Shown: piece by piece, positions 10,729-22,500 of the stretch
How positions within the stretch are numbered: the stretch's first letter is position 1
Layout: the number at the start of each line of letters is the position of its first letter
Notes under the pieces: model-generated
Database searches by the model: none
What the model was told of the DNA's origin: nothing
What the model saw: the letters and a program-made list of their open reading frames with translations, nothing else
Source of the DNA: Allolobophora icterica
Taxonomy: Eukaryota > Annelida > Clitellata > Crassiclitellata > Lumbricidae
Direction of reading: 5' to 3'
Assembly: GCA_963556255.1 (NCBI GenBank)
Contig: OY744605.1
Location: 41,545,384 to 41,609,383, forward strand
DNA: 64,000 nt
Made by a program: the position numbers and the translations under genes

Positions 10729-13700
10729 GTCGCGTCCAATGATCGCTGTGCCCAAAGTCTGTCTAACTGCCTGTGATTCTGTTTCTCAGTGTGTCGGGCT
10801 CCACCAGCGTATTACATACTCATGTAGCTATAGTAGGCAAACACTCACTTATATGTCTGTCTGCTTGTCTTTTTGTCTGTGCTGTTTGTCTGTTTACTTT
10901 CCTCCCTATCTACGTAGGCAAATTTATTACACAGGTATGCAGACACAGCAATACTTGGAGAATCACCATTGCAAATAGATCTTGGCGGTAGGATAGGATG
11001 GGCGTTGTTTATTTACGGCATAAAAAGTAAGGATACGGCACCTCTCGGTCCAAAAGTGGGGGTACGGAGAACCCGTATCTCGATATTACGCCTATGGTAG
11101 TAAGAGTGGAATAAACATATGAAAATATTTTTTAAATAGAGGCATAAATGTGGTAGGGTAACCTAAGAATGGAGGATGAATAAGAGGAAAGAGGTTGACA
11201 ACCGATCGATGTCAGTGATGCTGTCCTGTCAGTGTTGACTCGATAAAGAAAGGACATTGTAGTTGCTTTTATCATGTTACTCTCAGCTGATGATCCTTGA
11301 AAGCGAATACCAAGCATAGGGTGGAGGGACTACTGTTGAATTAGAGCCTAAATACCTCTCATATAGGCTATCGGAGCTGACGCCCACTGCTTTTCTAACA
11401 ATATATTCCGTCAAGTTCCAGGACAAGCCACGTACATGCTGTCTCATTCACAGGACCGATGCATTTCTACCGAATAGAACAAATTAATTCGAGCATCTTA
11501 GCACCTATAGACACACCCGGTCTGAACGTTTTTAGAGAGCTGAAACACATGCTCTACGCTGTGAGTGTTCTAAGTCATCATTTGGAGTTTGATACGCAAT
11601 TCTGATAACAAGTTAGCTAGCGAGGAGCACCAACAAAGATACTCAACGATACTTAACTGACTCTGCAAAACCCGGTGCAAAGAATATGTTCTGCTGCATT
11701 TAATTGGAAACATCAGGGTTCAAAATCAGCATAAAAACTGTTTGATCTTGATTTTATTTGTTTTCTAATGGAACTTTATGGCCGATAGGCCTAGTTCTAG
11801 CAAACGATCAAAGATATGCGCTGCCACTTAAAATGATCGTTGGGTTTGATTGTGATTCTGGTGTATCAGTTCGCTTTCTGACTTCGAGATTTATGTCAAC
11901 TGCCAATGACAAACAAGTCCTCGGTGATTCCGAGTCAGGCGGTTGTAGATTCCTTAGAGCCCTGCAATCTAGATTCTGCAACGCCCAGCTTCATCCATCC
12001 AAGTATAGCTGGGCGTGACCTCGTGCTGCGAGCACTGAGCATACATGTACTTGTCGTTTTCTTCAATCTACAGAGCAGCTACGTTGCAGGGATGAACCGT
12101 GGACAGCTGCCTTTTACATCTACAATGGACAAAGTTCTTTTGGTTGATCAGTCAGTCTCACTATAAAATCTGTCAAACATTACCAGCTCGGAACTCAGCA
12201 GTACTATTGCTTCAACACGTCTTCATAACTGTTCCAATCACAAACTCGTGTTCAATCCTGATCCAAAAATGTAGATCTTATTCAAATATGATGTGAATAA
12301 AACCCAAGTGTGATCTAAATGGGACAGCTGCAGCAACAAAATTGCAGGATAGCGACCGTTGACCAAACATAAAAAAGAATTGCGTCATGATATGCCACTA
12401 AGTGTGACGTTTCCATCTAATGGTAATTACTGACGGCTGAAGCTCCTCTTTTGTGTAGTAGCATGGGACGTTTTTCAGCTTTTGTTCATGGTAAATAGCC
12501 TTTGAAGAGCTCTACAACATTGAACAGCCCGATGTCCCTCGATGACGCCGACGGCCTTTGAAGAGGCTGACAGTCATTGAAGAGACCAACAGCTGGAGAC
12601 CTATGCTGCAGGACTCGACCCCCCTATACCCGACTCGTCGCGGTGACAGACAACCGTAATTCAGTTGGACACAGATGGTATAGATACCAGAGCACAAAAA
12701 GATGCAATTATTCCAGGATTTATGGCGTGCCTCTACCATCAAAAATGCTGCGGATTTAACATTAGGTACCGCAAACACGATTACGTCTGGCAGTGGGACG
12801 AAGCAAACAACAGGGCAACGGATGTCTGTGTTGTCTCAACAGAGAAGAAAATCTGTCTCGCGATTTTCAGGATGCATCGGAACGAGCGAGCGTTTCCAAT
12901 TTAGGGGGTTTTACCATGAAACAATCCATCAGTTTGGTCTCTTTTATCTGAAGAAATTGTTTCATATTGATTTTTTTGTTTACTGGATTCTGTTTGGTTT
13001 AAAGAAGAAGAACTTGGCTATGCAATAGATAAAGGAATGGTAACGAAGTTCCAAATAACCAAAAAAGTATAATGAGCTTTAACCAAACTTCTTTTTAGTA
13101 GAAAAACACAAACTGTTTGTTTAACTGATTAATTCCTTGATTGGTTGAATGGCTGCTATACATTGATTACCTTACCATATCGATGAGTTGATCAGCTGAA
13201 TGATTCATCGATCTCACTGACTTATTGATTATTGAATGATTGCTTGCTTGATTGACTGGATTGATCGATTAATCTCGTAAAATCTGAACAGTCTCAAAGT
13301 AAAATCGATCGATCGGTCGACCTGATCGATTGAACTTTTGAAGCTGCAGTCGAGATAATTCCATCCTAAAACATTTGCTCAGATCTGTGCCAAGACTGCT
13401 TGAAGATCAATCGACCTCGATTGACACTATCTAACGCATCAGTTCGATGTCCCGAACCTTTCTCCAGGGACCGATGGAAGGCAGAATAACTGGAGGGATT
13501 TCTTTACTAAACCCAGAAGCGAACGGTAGACCTCGGAATGTATCTCAGAAAGAAGGCAAACGAACGATCAAACCCAAGTGGTTAAGTACGAAACTCATAT
13601 CAAATATTTACGAAGCGCAAGTTGCTGACAAGATAAAAGCTGAACTTGGTATACGATTTACGTAAAGGGTCTGACAATGAAGCAAAAGAAGTTTTACGGT

Positions 13701-13900
13701 TATCGTCAAATGCATCTTGGACCAAATGCCTTTCAGCAAGCTACTACGTTGATTTACACAACTGAGTTCAATGCATTTCAAGTAGATCTTCAATACAATG
13801 CAATGCAAAACAGTGCCACATAACAATACAACTCAGTGCAATGCACTGCATCTCAAACAATGTAACAGAGGGGCAAGCAAACGCATGCAACACAGGACAA
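10729..13900. other. long stretch without recognised genes
   Basis: About 3.2 kb with no convincing gene. At 11034-11097 an AAAAGTGGGGGTACGG...ATATTACGCC stretch resembles one end of the hAT-like MITE family seen at 30.98-31.61 kb and 48.34 kb. From 13100 to 13330 there are degenerate GATTGATT words. The frames at 11758-12018, 12702-13028 and 13447-13665 carry no known motif. Confidence 0.35.
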
Positions 13901-13904
13901 GCCC

Positions 13905-14320
13905 CATATATAATTATATGTATATATATATAATATATATAAATATATATATATTTATGCGGCGGCATAGGGAGTTACAGCGTCATATAAGAAAAGCCTA
14001 TAGGCTAATATATTCAGCCGACAGAACAAACCAAACACAACAAAGACAGCACAGTAAAGCACAATTATGACCATAATAAAGATGATAGCTCCGGGTTTTT
14101 CTTTAAGAAGGGACCCATAAATAATCTACTCTATAGTTTTGCCTACATAGCAACACATGTTATCCTATAATTATATATACATACACCAATATATATATTC
14201 ACATATACACATGCATATATATATATACATATTTGTATTCCCGCCGTTGTTCATGAGTAGCTTATACATAAATATATATAAAACACATAAATGCATATAT
14301 ATATATATATATATAATTTC
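13905..14320. repeat. AT microsatellite-rich region
   Basis: Several (TA)n runs (about 13908-13955, 14172-14230 and 14296-14314) are separated by unique sequence. Tyr/Ile frames across them are artefacts. Confidence 0.8.
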
Positions 14321-15414
14321 TGGAAGACGTGAGTTATCCATCTGTTAATAGAGGGCATTATTGCGTCGCATAAATTGAATGGACGACGATGGACCATATG
14401 TGCCTCTACCACGAAGGATCGCATCCGTCGTCTTGTGCCATGGTAGGCATCAGGAGACTTCATCGTTCTCACATTTTATAGCGCCATTAGACCAACTAAT
14501 GACCAGACGACCATAATGTAACATTTATTTGTTTCCCTAATGCGCGCGAAGAACATCTGGACGGGTACAGGCTGTTGTTGTTGTTGGGGGGGGGGGGGGT
14601 GGGCTATAGACCTTCGGCCAATTCCTGGTTGAATTCATGGATAGCAGAGGCGAAATTACAGGGCTTTTTTGATTATATATTGCTTTATAATATGCCCACC
14701 GAACCAGTATAATACTCAGCTGTGTAAACCGCAGTGAAAACTACAAAATCAATCCAGTAGTATGTAGTATAAAATTAAAAGAATGGTGTATATAGTGAGA
14801 GAGTAGGGTTGTTGTCACTGTTGCCGTTGTATTCGCATCAAAAGCGTGGTATTGCAGTTTTAGTCTGACTGAGTTCAAGTCCAGGTCAGAGTCCAGTATC
14901 TCAAAGTCCTTTTTCTTCAAGTCCTAAATTTTTTAGTTCAAGCCCTGAGGCCTAATTTTGAACGTTATTGGGCATCCAGCTTTCTCTTGATATCGTGTAA
15001 ATCGTGTACAATGAAGTGTTAATAAAAACAATTTCCTGAGGTAGGCCTACTTCGATAGTCTGTAATTATGGTCAGCGTGCGAGACTGTCAACTCAGACTT
15101 TGGTAATTGAACTCTCTATCAGGAAAGAACTGATTGTCGTTCATAATTTTTTTATCAATAGCCTCATGCAATGAAGTTGAATATTTAAATGAGTGCATCG
15201 ACTGTACATTGCCGATGGCATCAGACAGCAAGAAAGAGAACTGGCCAGCGCCTCCGTAAGCCGAGGCTAAGTAGATGGAGTCGCTAACACTTCACCCACT
15301 CGCAGTTGCCTTTGCAGATCATAGGAATAGATGCATGTAACGTGTCTTTCGACGCATAGCCACAAAGGATGACCAGTGGCATAAGGTACTGGAAACGGTG
15401 TTTCATAAACCTCA
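14321..15414. other. unassigned sequence with a poly-G run
   Basis: It contains a run of about 14 G residues near 14587-14600, preceded by GTTGTTGTTG. Nothing else was recognised. Confidence 0.35.
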
Positions 15415-15672
15415 GCATATATTTTGTATAGAGTCGATCGTATGGACCCGACCATACTCATTTTTCAATGAGTTGATCGGGCGAAATACTTCACCGCCGG
15501 TGACCGTTTGAGTGGGTGCCACGCCATCTAAAGTTCCCGTGCACGGAACGTAATATACATGTATATAGGCCGAGATTTAAATCTCTGAAATAAGCCACCA
15601 TCGGAAGGCTAACCGCGATCCGCACGCACTCTCGCACACAGGCGCATGGGACGTAAGCTCTAACCAAAGTAG
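15415..15672 (-). mobile_element. tRNA-like SINE, minus strand
   Basis: On the minus strand it starts with TTTGGTTAGAGC (A-box-like), followed by CATGCGCCTGTGTG, GTGCGTGCGG and a GATTTAAATCTC block. It ends with TCATTGAAAAATGAG and CCATACGATCG. The same ordered blocks occur on the plus strand at 30672-30922, so both are copies of one dispersed family. A degraded third copy lies near 27540. Confidence 0.75.
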
Positions 15673-15849
15673 TTATGTGGACCAGTATGTGACATGTTAC
15701 ATTTTGACCATGCTTATCCAACGGATTACGACTTTTGACTGTGGTTTAACTTCAAACAACCATCGATTGATATCGCCAGATTTGTGATAACGGCGCTCAC
15801 GGCTACCTATAGGAATCATCGAACAAAAGTGTCTTAAGACGAGCAGAAA

Positions 15850-17240
15850 ACTTTTCTGAACTCATTAGATGCTAGTCATCGTTTGTCCGGTGGCAGATTT
15901 TTGTTCCACAGAGGATGAGGCGTGCCCAGGTAACGCCGACGTGCGAGAACGCGGGATCATGAGCTGACCATGGGATGCCGAACGCAGCAGGTAGCAGCTT
16001 TACACCGGTGTGAAGAGCTCAGAGACATTGTCCTGTGCCGAGTTAGCGATCGAAGCCCGACCCATGAGGAGCAGTTTAAATTATATTCTCATCTCAACGG
16101 GGAGCCAATGTACGGTGTCTCATCTCAACGGGGAGCCAATGTAAGGTGTCATTCATGTCGGCTGATATATGCGAGAATCTGGCTAAATTGGCCATGTCCC
16201 GGGCAGCACAATTATTGGGGATGGACTGAAGCTGACAACTATTGAAACGTGCAGTGGCGGCGCTACCATGGGTCGCGTTAGGTCATTTGACCTGCCTAGT
16301 TTATTCTTGACCTGCCTTATGACCTGTCTATTTTACTCTCGGCCTTTGGAATTTTTAATATCTTTTTTACATTTAAAACATCAGCATCTGTCCCATAACA
16401 ACACTGGTGCAATTATTAGATCAAAGGTCCTTTGCATTAGATCTAAACGATCTTTTAACGTTTTATCTAATATGTCAATAGAAGTCTATGCTGTAAACTC
16501 TAAAATTTTATATATCTAAGTTATGCTGCCTATGTTGAGGTTATGCTGCTTGATGAGTCAAACTCAAATATTAGCCTAATTTCTTCGACCTGCTGAATAA
16601 CTCCCATGACCCTGACGCGACCTGCTGAAATTGTATATCTGGCGCCGCCACTGGAAACGTGGAGGGCCTGCTAGGACAGAATTGCAGCCATAGTAGACCA
16701 GACGCGTCATGATGAAAGTTCGTAAAAGCAGGCCCAGGGTGAATTGACTTGGTCGGCCATTGTCAGCTCCTTGTCAAGAAGAACGCTTAGATCGCGAATG
16801 ACGTGCAGCGGAGCCCAGTTCGGGAACGATGTCAGAATCGCAGTCTTGTCAATGTCACGATAGTCTGAGTCGATATCCCAACCAATGATTGGGGGACATA
16901 CGGGTTTGAATGCCACCGATAGCCTCCAGAATCCTCGAAACTCAATAGGGGCGTCAGATGGATGGCAGGTCACGTAAATCTGCACGTCGTCAGCATAATG
17001 ACGAACCAGGGCACCTAAAACCGTGATGACCTGAGTCAGGTCCGCGGTGTGCAGGATGTAGAGAAGCGGACCTAGAACGGATCCCTGAGGTACACCGCAC
17101 AGAACCCGGACCCAGGCTGATATGTCTGAACCAATGTCGACTGTCATCGTCCGCCCGTCAACGAAGGAGCACATCGAGTGGAGCGTATACACGCGGCCAG
17201 CAAAGCCATAGGATTGAGTGAATGACTTCCCCAACAGCAT
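15850..17240 (-). pseudogene. CR1/L2/Jockey-type LINE reverse transcriptase fragment, interrupted
   Basis: The minus strand encodes GVPQGSVLGPLLYILHTADL and HYADDVQIY (RT motifs B and C, with catalytic YADD near 16990). Further on come YYGCNSVLAGPP, ARFSHISADM, LHWLPVEMRI and LRSAS...PRSRT, the usual C-terminal landmarks of these LINEs. Frameshifts and stops are present, and the part before RT motif B is mostly missing. A 402-bp hAT MITE splits the frame between the SVLAGPP and ARFSHIS blocks. A 31-bp duplication (16089-16148) disrupts the LHWLPV block. Motifs C, D and onward are degraded, so the copy is inactive. Confidence 0.85.
16252..16653. mobile_element. hAT-type non-autonomous element (MITE) with perfect 8-bp TSD
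   Basis: The 402-bp element has 12-bp terminal inverted repeats, CAGTGGCGGCGC at the left and GCGCCGCCACTG at the right. It is flanked by identical 8-bp direct repeats GAAACGTG (16244-16251 and 16654-16661). CA(G)...TG ends with an 8-bp duplication are diagnostic of the hAT superfamily. There is no coding capacity. It is inserted inside the LINE fragment, so it is younger than that copy. Confidence 0.95.
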
Positions 17241-17246
17241 GGTTAT

Positions 17247-17610
17247 ATGCTATACATATCTAAAAAATACATCGATTTTGCCCATATGGGCTGTATATGT
17301 CAGGGATATGACATAGCAATATTGCGTATGTCACTTCCAAACCATATAAATTCCATGTTGTACGACTTCATCAAACAATTGCACGAAATACGTCGAAAAA
17401 TCACGTCTCGTGGGCCTATGTGCTATTGCTGCTGACAAAAAAACACAAATCCGGCTAATTTTTCCTGGGCAGCCATGTTTTAGAGCAGAAATATGCAGGC
17501 GCACACGTCGATCTCCTTCTCCGAGAAGATTAGGACAATGGAGACTTCGATCTTTAATTTCTGTTGTGGTAGATAGTACAAGGGCGCACCTATCGGAGCT
17601 CCATACATAC
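17247..17610 (-). repeat. dispersed repeat copy A (SINE-like)
   Basis: About 360 bp related to 26887-27310 in the same order and orientation. Shared blocks include TTTTGCCCAT.TG.GCTGTATATG and GTTTTA..GCAGAAATATGCAG, then ATCTCC and CAATGGA. Copy B carries a SINE-type GGCGCTATATAAAG 3' end read on the minus strand, so both are probably minus-strand SINE-like copies. Confidence 0.55.
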
Positions 17611-17702
17611 GTGCATGCAGACAGTCATGTATGCATGCATACATACATATCAGATATACAAACAAACATATATACAAACATACATACATACATACATACA
17701 TA
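17611..17702. repeat. (CATA)n microsatellite, left of the LTR element
   Basis: CATA words run up to the 5' LTR and resume directly after the 3' LTR (26545). The last CATA (17699-17702) can serve as a 4-bp target duplication with 26545-26548. Confidence 0.85.
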
Positions 17703-18067
17703 TATAGTGGTCATACATACAGTCATCCATTCGTTCGGTCGTGCACATAATGTGTCTGTTGCATGCGAGCTGTAGGTAGGAAGGCTCAGCTATCATCATC
17801 ATCAGCACAAGTCACTTATGTATTAAGAGGCATGTTTTGGGAAACGAGGGGAGAGAAGGGAAGAACGAGGAGAGAGAAGGAAAGAACGAGAAACGAACGA
17901 CGGTGGTAGGAACAACAACAGTGTGTAGTGAGTGAATTGAGAGTGCGTGTAGGTGAATCGAATATTAACTATTGTAGTCAACGTAGTTAATTGCAAGTTA
18001 ACAAGAAAGTAAATATTAAATCAATGAGTGTTATCTATCAACGAAGTAGCCAACAACGGCCGCTTCA
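17703..18067 (+). repeat. 5' LTR
   Basis: 365 bp, beginning TATAGTGGTC and ending CGGCCGCTTCA, identical by eye to 26180-26544. The left boundary is where similarity to the 3' LTR stops. The right end is CA, but the left end is not the canonical TG (a TG lies 5 bases in). The LTR includes a purine-rich stretch near 17845-17895 and an AT-rich stretch (GTAAATATTAAATC) near 18008. I cannot point to a clear TATA box or AATAAA. Confidence 0.95.
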
Positions 18068-18167
18068 GGTGGTGGAGAACCGCTTCAGAACGATCCGACC
18101 TCTCGTCTACATCCGATCGAGCAGTTCCGTTTCAGCAGTGCTGTGACCGCTCAGCGCTGGTATATCG
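18068..18167 (+). other. leader and candidate primer-binding site
   Basis: This 100-nt untranslated leader starts GGTGGTGGAGAACCGC directly after the LTR. A primer-binding site should begin here with TGG, pairing with a tRNA 3' CCA, and TGGTGGAGAACC (18070-) is the candidate. I could not match it to a specific tRNA. Half-tRNA or internal priming is also possible. Confidence 0.5.
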
Positions 18168-19514
18168 ATGAGTGTACCCATCAATCCAACATCTGGCAGA
18201 TACAATCTTCGATCGGGTAAGCTATTACCATCGTCGTTGGACTTCTCTCCTCCGGAGTCACACATATCCTTGCTGCCGCAGTCTTCGAACATTTCAACTG
18301 ATTCTTCATCTACTTACTTGGCTCCAGCTGCTGACGTTCTAACCTCTACGCCTCCATCGCCAACAATTTTGACACCACCGGCAGACAATTTTTTCTCGTT
18401 TCATTTTGGACAACCAGCAACCGCTGTTAGTCAGCCAATCTACGCTGTCCTTGACGATTCTGACGCTGATTCCTCTCATTCCTCTGACGCTGATTCATCT
18501 GATTCTGAAATGGCTGGCAATACCTTGGTTCCTGCACCATTCACGGGCAAACCGCAGGAAGATGTTCTCGAGTTCCTGAATAACTATGACCTTTGGGCTA
18601 CCTTTAGAGCTATGTCCGGAGGTCAGAAATTGGCTGCTTTACCTCTCCTCCTTAAGGATGGTGCAGCGCTGTGGTTCAACACTCAATCACAGGCCACTCG
18701 GGACAGTTTCACTGCATTGCGTGATGCCTTGATTCTGCGATACGGTCCACATCCTTCGGATGCCTGGAAACGATCTGCGGACCTGTGGCAGATTCGACAA
18801 TTGCCACACCAGTCTGTCGATGACTTTTTAACTGTTGTCCAAAAAGCTGCCCAAAAACTTGGAGTTGGAGCTGACCAAACATTTCTCGTGGCGTTGAATG
18901 GCCTACGCTCTAACATTCGACAACATGTTATTCACCATGATATAACTACCATAGAGGATCTGCAGAAATGGGGTCGATTGACGGAGTTGTCCCTGGACGA
19001 TCATTCTGATGCGGGTCAACACATTCGTCAAACGGTCTCTGAACTAGCTGCTATCCGTGAGGAATTGAAACAGCTTCATCTGACCAATGTAGCTGCGGTA
19101 AGTTCTACTGGCCACAGAACATTGTCACCTTCGCCGCGTCATGTCACCTTTGATTTGCTACCTGATCCATCGTTGGAGACAACACGTCTGGAAGCCTACA
19201 CGACATCGGCAAGAGACTATCACCCACGCCCTGGTAACTATCAACCGCCACAACAGTCTGATTCGCCGAGGTATCTTGGGAACACTCCGAGGTACTCGCA
19301 AGGTCGATCGTGGAATTGCTCTCAACCTCCTTACCGACAGACCTCCTGGCGTTCAGCTTCCAAGTCATCTTGCAGTAATTGCGGAGGTAATCATGCTCCT
19401 AATAACTTCTGTCGCGCCAAGGGTATCACTTGTTTCAGATGCGGAAAAAGGGGCCACTTACAGTCTGTTTGCAGGTCCACCAGAGCGCCCTCTGGTCGCT
19501 TTAGCCAAACATAG
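18168..19514 (+). CDS. gag: Gag polyprotein (capsid/nucleocapsid)
   Basis: 448 codons from an ATG at 18168 to UAG at 19512-19514. It is the structural protein that would assemble virus-like particles and bind the element's RNA. A Ser/Pro-rich, acidic N-terminal region (residues 1-120) is followed by a capsid-like helical segment (about 120-300, with Trp-containing GAALWF). At the C-terminus are two Cys/His knuckles: C-X2-C-X3-H-X5-C starting at residue 402 and a standard C-X2-C-X4-H-X4-C (CFRCGKRGHLQSVC) at 422-435. The paired arrangement is typical of Mag-like animal Ty3 elements. The frame continues into pol without a shift after the single stop. A GGGTAAGC splice-donor-like word lies at 18215-18222 inside the gag start. 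Confidence 0.95.
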   Translation: MSVPINPTSGRYNLRSGKLLPSSLDFSPPESHISLLPQSSNISTDSSSTYLAPAADVLTSTPPSPTILTPPADNFFSFHFGQPATAVSQPIYAVLDDSDADSSHSSDADSSDSEMAGNTLVPAPFTGKPQEDVLEFLNNYDLWATFRAMSGGQKLAALPLLLKDGAALWFNTQSQATRDSFTALRDALILRYGPHPSDAWKRSADLWQIRQLPHQSVDDFLTVVQKAAQKLGVGADQTFLVALNGLRSNIRQHVIHHDITTIEDLQKWGRLTELSLDDHSDAGQHIRQTVSELAAIREELKQLHLTNVAAVSSTGHRTLSPSPRHVTFDLLPDPSLETTRLEAYTTSARDYHPRPGNYQPPQQSDSPRYLGNTPRYSQGRSWNCSQPPYRQTSWRSASKSSCSNCGGNHAPNNFCRAKGITCFRCGKRGHLQSVCRSTRAPSGRFSQT

Positions 19515-19550
19515 GAATTCGCTTCCCGCCGTCCACAAATGACGGTTGGG
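19512..19550 (+). promoter_or_regulatory. candidate gag-pol stop-codon readthrough signal
   Basis: Gag ends in UAG followed by GAA UUC, and the same frame is open straight into pol. Fourteen nucleotides after the stop, CCGUC (19529-19533) can pair with GACGG (19541-19545) around a 7-nt loop. An outer CCC (19525-19527) can pair with GGG (19548-19550). A UAG plus a downstream structure is how gammaretroviruses make Gag-Pol. That this signal works the same way is inference. Internal initiation at the ATG at 19539 is the alternative. Confidence 0.55.
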
Positions 19551-22500
19551 GCTAAGAACAGAATTTATGCACAGACTGACAAAATTGCGATGTATAGAAA
19601 CACAATTACTGTACAAGTTAGGAACCGCACTGCTCAATGTTTGCTTGACTCGGGCGCTAGTGTCTCGTGCATCAGTGCTGAATTTTTGCATAAATTGAAA
19701 CTTCCTGTTCAACCATTGAGAGATGATGACACCAAAAATGTATTTTTGGCTGATGGTCATCCTGTTCGAGTACAAGGTCGTGCAGACATTACTGTTAAAC
19801 TTTCCGGTTTGAGTATTCCTTATGAATTCTTGATTTTGCCACAGATGGGATATAGTCTGATTCTTGGGTTAGACTTCTTGACTGACAGTAAGGCAAGAAT
19901 TGATTTTGATGCAAAGGTTGTCACTTTTTTTGATGATTTGGCTGCGACTCGGTTGTCAACTTCTACTGTGCATTCTTTCTCTGTGTGTACTCTGCATGCA
20001 ACTGTCTTGAAGCCAATGTCTGAGACATTGGTCCCAGTTTTATTGCCTTCAAAGTATTCAGCTGATATGTCCATTATTGAACCATTTGCACGGGAGGCGA
20101 AATGTAAATTTATTTGTGCACGAAGTGCCATTGATTCTTCTAAGAAAACAGCTGTTTGCAAGGTTTTGAACCCTACCAATCAAGTCATTTGGTTGGCCAG
20201 ACATAAACCATTGGCATGTGTTGAGCCTATTTTTCCAGAGATATTAGCAATGTTTGCTGATGATAAACTACCACCATCGGCATCACCACCACCACCCACA
20301 CATTGCAATCATACACCATCCTCTGCACTTGGAGTCCTCAAATCATCCTCCACGCATGATTACGTTTCCTTGGATAATCTGTCTGCCCGTAAAAGTCATT
20401 ATGCGGATGGTTTGTCTGGCAGACCATCGGAAAGTAATTACGATACTGATGATTTCTTAGTCCGTACGGATAAGGTCTCTGGCAGCACTGGAACCGCATC
20501 AGATAAGCCGATTGCTGATCCGCTGAATAGATTACATGGCACTAGCGATTTGCGATCCAGGTCTTTGGACGACCTTAAAGTCAATTTTTACTCTGATAAT
20601 TTGTCAGCAGATGAGAATGTTAGATTGAAAGAGTTCTTACAAGTCAATTTAGGTACGTTTTCATCATCATTGGATGATCTGGGCAGGACTCATTTGACAC
20701 AGCATTCTATTCACACTGGGTCTGCTCCACCCATTCACCAGAGAGCTTACCGTCATTCTGTTTCTGCTAAGGCGGAAATTGCTAGGCAAACAGAGGAAAT
20801 GTTATCGGCTGGTCTCATTGAGCCGAGTACAAGTGTCTGGTGTTCTCCCGTTGTGTTAGTAAAGAAACGATCGGGTCAATTTAGATTTTGTGTTGATTAC
20901 CGAAAGCTCAATTCTGTAACTGAATCCATCAGTTTCCCTCTGCCACAATTAACAGATGTCTTTGATGCCATGGGAGAGGTCAAGCCTAGGTATTTCAGTT
21001 TACTTGATTTAAGGAGTGGTTTCCATCAAATTCCATTACATCCTGACACTAAGGAAAAATCTAGTTTTGTGACACATCAAGGTCAGTTTCAATGGACCAC
21101 TGCTCCATTTGGATTGAAAAATTTGCCGAGTTTCTTTCAGCTGCTCATGTCCAGAGTTTTCCAGAATTTGCATTTTAAATCATTAATTGTTTACATGGAT
21201 GATATATTGGTCTATAGTACTACCTTTGACCTACATCTGGTGCATTTAAAGGAGGTTTTTGATCGCCTAAATGAAGCTAACTTGAAACTTAATCCGGAAA
21301 AATGTTCCTTTGGTCTGGATAAAATCTTGTATCTCGGGCATGTGCTCTCAGCGGATGGGGTAGCCGTTGATGAATCGAAAACCAAGGTCATTCGTGATTA
21401 TCCGAGGCCGACGTCTCCTAAAGAGGTCCGGTCATTCCTAGGTCTTGCATCTTACTATCGCAAATTTATAACTCGATTCTCTATCATTGCAAGTCCATTA
21501 AATCGATTGCTTCGTAAAAACATGAAGTTTGAGTGGGATGAGACCTGTGAGGAAGCTTTTATTAAATTGAAGCAGGCTTTGTCGACTGCTCCGGTTTTAA
21601 TTTATCCTGACATGTCTAGGCCTTTTATCATTAATTGTGATTCAAGTTCTCAAGCTGTGGGTTTTGTGTTAGCTCAGGAGGATGTTACAGGTAGGGAGCA
21701 TCCAATTGCCTTTGGGGGCCGATCTTTGACTACTTGTGAGAGAAACTATACTGTCACTGAACTGGAAATGTTAGCTGTGATTTGTGCTATCAAGCAATTT
21801 CACTGTTATCTTGCCAATGCTACATTTACCGTTTATACTGATCATATCAGTTTGAAGTATTTACAGTCCTTGAAAACGAGTCAAACTGGTCGTTTACTTC
21901 GGTGGGCGTTACAGTTACAGCAGTACAATTTTGAGGTTAAGTACAAGAAGGGTAAATGTAATCTGAATGCGGATGCACTTAGTCGCATATCTTATCCCAT
22001 GCACGTGGATGCTGATGAGGAACTTGAAAGTTTATTGGCTCCTATTGACACTGACATTATTCAGATGGATTTGAATTTAATCACAGACAGTGATTTAGGT
22101 GCACCGGAGGAACCTCAAGGCGATGCATTTCTCCAAGAGACTGCGAAGGAACAAAATAGATGTTTAGAGTGTCTTCCTATCATTCGTTATTTGGAATTAG
22201 GTGAATTACCTCTGGATGATAGGGAGGCGAGGAAGTTGGTTATTGAGAGTTCAGAATATGCTGTAAACGAGGGAGTTCTTTGGCATTACTATCAGCCTCG
22301 TTCTCGGGGTCCTCAACGGAGCTATATAAATCAGCTTGTTGTACCATTGAGTATGAGACAAGGTATTTTAAATGGTTATCACGAAGAGTGCAGTCATCCA
22401 GGGTTCCACCGATGTTATTTGTCAGTTCGACGTCGTTATTTTTGGAAAGGCATGCACAAGGATCTGCAGAATCATATCATGTCGTGTAGTTTGTGCCAAC

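Noticed and set aside
15970..16245. 91-codon plus-strand frame
   Set aside because: It is the antisense of the C-terminal LHWLPV region of the minus-strand LINE.
20254..20460. His-rich 68-codon frame inside pol
   Set aside because: A shifted-frame shadow of the Ser/Pro linker of Pol.
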